A stretch of 7,763 bases of DNA from Campylobacteraceae bacterium (GTDB taxonomy: Bacteria > Campylobacterota > Campylobacteria > Campylobacterales > Sulfurospirillaceae): positions 268-8,030 of the forward strand of contig JAFLKZ010000081.1 of assembly GCA_019162915.1 (NCBI GenBank), given 5' to 3'. This document shows positions 6,539 through 7,763 of the stretch, one piece after another; positions within the stretch are counted from its first letter, which is position 1, and every line of letters begins with the position of its first letter. A program made the translations under genes and the position numbers. The notes beneath the pieces are model-generated. The model did not search any database, was not told the origin of the DNA, and saw only the letters and a list, made by a program, of their open reading frames with translations.

Positions 6539-7560
6539 ACTTCTAATTTCCTATTTTTAATAAACACTCTTGCATAAGTATTTTTGCCATTTATTAAAGG
6601 TCTTGCATCTTTATTACCTAAAAATGGAATACCAACAACATCTTCACTATAGCCAGCTGATGCTGACATGCCTAAAATCTCAAACTGCTTTGGATTATAT
6701 TTATCCAAAAATGTTATAGGTACGCCCATTACACAATCAAAATCAGATGGAATATCTTTGGTCTTATTTACATTAATTGCATCATAATTATCATAACTTG
6801 GATATTCTTCTGGAGTATAGCTTTTATAAAGCATCAAATCTTCATGTCGTTTTTTAATTTCCAAATTTGTGAACCAAACAACACCTGAAACTCTTATCAT
6901 TCCTTCTTTGTGGTCACTTGCTGTTGCATAATCTTCATATTTGGTATTAATGAAATGTCCCGCACCACCCTTAAAACCATATCCTAGCCAAAGTTTGTTT
7001 TCTTTTATTAACTTGAAAATTTCTTTATAGGTTATTGCATTTTGATGCCCGACGATAATAAATTTTTTGTCATACTCTACAAGTTGAGCAACATACTCCC
7101 TAAATAATGAAAAAGGCGGATTTGTTACGATAATATCAGCTTTTTTTAAAAGCTCAATGCCTTCTTTACTTCTAAAATCACCATCACCTTGAAGCTCATG
7201 AACGCCTATCTCTTCAGGATTTGGCACTTTGTCATTGTTTTTGTCGCCAGCATATTCTAACCATATCGCTTTATCGGATTGGTTATTGCTAAACAAATCT
7301 CTGCTTTGGTTTTTGTAGCATGTGGTGATGAGTTTTTTCAGTCTTAGTTTTTCAAAATTGTAAGAAAAATAATGAAAAAAATTGCTAACTCTCGGGTCAT
7401 CACAATTACAATAAACAACCTTATTTTTGAAGTGTTCTTTATAGTGATTGAGTTCTCGCCCTATATCTTCTAATTGAGTATAAAATTCATCATTTTTACC
7501 TTTTTTGGCATTATGTAAATTTTTGTTTGAATCTTTTTTAGGTTTATTTTCTTTTGGCAT
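6535..7560 (-). CDS. EcoRI-family adenine-specific DNA methyltransferase
   Basis: A 341-residue cytoplasmic enzyme that would transfer the SAM methyl group to N6 of adenine in a specific DNA site. It follows the M.EcoRI plan (325 residues): a lysine-rich N-terminus, then NDEFYTQL (23-30), VVYCNCDDP (48-56), the catalytic NPPF (147-150) and GHQNAITYKEIF (171-182), all in the order I know for that family. The target cannot be deduced and need not be GAATTC. The start is ATG 7560 with GTGGA four to five bases upstream. The DUF262-HNH gene follows with a 4-nt overlap. No EcoRI-like endonuclease is present in the window. Base use is much more AT-rich than the mqnE region (for example 13 G+C of 60 at 7501-7560 against 26 of 60 at 3241-3300), which hints at acquisition by transfer. 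Confidence 0.92.
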   Translation of the reverse strand: MPKENKPKKDSNKNLHNAKKGKNDEFYTQLEDIGRELNHYKEHFKNKVVYCNCDDPRVSNFFHYFSYNFEKLRLKKLITTCYKNQSRDLFSNNQSDKAIWLEYAGDKNNDKVPNPEEIGVHELQGDGDFRSKEGIELLKKADIIVTNPPFSLFREYVAQLVEYDKKFIIVGHQNAITYKEIFKLIKENKLWLGYGFKGGAGHFINTKYEDYATASDHKEGMIRVSGVVWFTNLEIKKRHEDLMLYKSYTPEEYPSYDNYDAINVNKTKDIPSDFDCVMGVPITFLDKYNPKQFEILGMSASAGYSEDVVGIPFLGNKDARPLINGKNTYARVFIKNRKLEV

Positions 7561-7588
7561 ATTTCCACACTTTTGCTAATTTTTGTTT

Positions 7589-7597
7589 AATATAGCA
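7589..7597 (-). promoter_or_regulatory. Extended -10 promoter for the methyltransferase operon
   Basis: TGC followed by TATATT on the minus strand is a TGN-extended -10, about 29 bases before the methyltransferase ATG (leader of about 20 nt). The -35 region is not recognisable. The inverted repeat at 7620-7657 begins 22 bases further upstream, close enough for a bound protein to affect this promoter. Confidence 0.45.
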
Positions 7598-7619
7598 ACA
7601 TTCTATTTTGAAAGTGTTT

Positions 7620-7657
7620 AAATAATAGACAAAATGATTTAAATATGTCTATTATTT
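7620..7657. promoter_or_regulatory. Perfect 12-bp inverted repeat, candidate operator
   Basis: AAATAATAGACA (7620-7631) and its exact reverse complement TGTCTATTATTT (7646-7657) flank a 14-base AT-rich spacer. The dyad centre (7638.5) is nearly midway between the methyltransferase start (7560) and the divergent helix-turn-helix gene start (7714). This is where an operator for a controller protein would sit. It could also be a hairpin in RNA, but no gene is read across it with a T-run after it. The arms do not match the usual GACT/AGTC C-box. Confidence 0.6.
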
Positions 7658-7663
7658 GGACAG

Positions 7664-7690
7664 TTGTTTTTTTATTACCTCGTTTGTAAT
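7664..7690 (+). promoter_or_regulatory. Possible promoter of the helix-turn-helix gene
   Basis: TTGTTT (7664-7669), a short 15-base spacer and TGTAAT (7685-7690) lie just upstream of the plus-strand gene; the right arm of the inverted repeat ends 6 bases before it. The boxes are weak matches and the spacing is short, so this is a tentative call. Confidence 0.25.
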
Positions 7691-7713
7691 CTGTTTTGAA
7701 AAAGGCAGGCTTT

Positions 7714-7763
7714 ATGAACAAAAGAGATATTGCAGGATACTTGGGAATTAATAGAACCACATT
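7714..7763 (+). CDS. 5' end of a helix-turn-helix regulator (cut by right window edge)
   Basis: Sixteen codons from ATG 7714 read MNKRDIAGYLGINRTT before the window ends. The pattern 'DIAGYLGINRTT' fits the first helix, turn and start of the recognition helix of a Xre/MarR-type helix-turn-helix (I-A-x-x-L-G-I-x-x-T-T). AAGGCAGG just upstream supplies a ribosome-binding site. It is divergent from the methyltransferase operon, with the inverted repeat between them, so a control protein of the restriction system is a fair guess. A regulator of some unrelated downstream gene is equally possible, because the remainder of the protein is not visible. Confidence 0.6.
   Translation, partial: MNKRDIAGYLGINRTT

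Noticed and set aside
5643..6577. Plus-strand open frames opposite the DUF262-HNH gene
   Set aside because: They lie opposite a gene with clear domains, lack ribosome-binding sites and show no recognisable motifs.
1..7763. CRISPR arrays, tRNA/rRNA genes, insertion sequences or att sites
   Set aside because: I saw no regularly spaced direct repeats, no tRNA-like cloverleaf ends, no transposase frame and no direct repeats bounding the restriction region within the window.

Overview
The window looks like a chromosomal segment of a Campylobacterota (epsilonproteobacterial) bacterium, possibly Sulfurospirillum-like. The grounds are AT-rich DNA, the futalosine-pathway enzyme MqnE, Campylobacter-type promoters (TATAAT with poor -35 boxes, TGN-extended -10s) and frequent TTG starts. 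The genus is an inference from style; no rRNA or other marker gene is present.

Region 1 (about 1-4160, minus strand) is one tight gene string read from right to left: mqnE (aminofutalosine synthase, menaquinone by the futalosine route), an AzgA-type NCS2 purine permease, a Gpt-like purine phosphoribosyltransferase, an MFS exporter-like gene, and the first 23 codons of an unrecognised gene running off the left edge. The first three genes are separated by only 10-12 nt. The permease and phosphoribosyltransferase both start with TTG behind a good Shine-Dalgarno, and the MFS gene has no ATG start at all. The likely logic is purine-base handling alongside menaquinone synthesis, which releases a purine base.

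Region 2 (about 4190-5323, plus strand) is divergent from mqnE. A clear promoter drives a four-helix DUF350 membrane protein and, 11 nt later, a Qnr-like pentapeptide-repeat protein. The stretch after it holds a perfect 28-bp palindrome and a separate GC-rich hairpin.

Region 3 (5426-7763) is visibly more AT-rich and looks like an accessory defence module. An EcoRI-family adenine-specific DNA methyltransferase overlaps by 4 nt (ATGA) a DUF262-HNH fusion protein, both on the minus strand. Divergent from them, a gene starting with a helix-turn-helix segment is cut by the right edge. Between the divergent starts lies a perfect 12-bp inverted repeat with a 14-bp spacer, a candidate operator. Together these resemble a restriction-modification or modification-gated restriction system in which the usual endonuclease is replaced by a DUF262-HNH protein. 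This is the most interesting part of the window.
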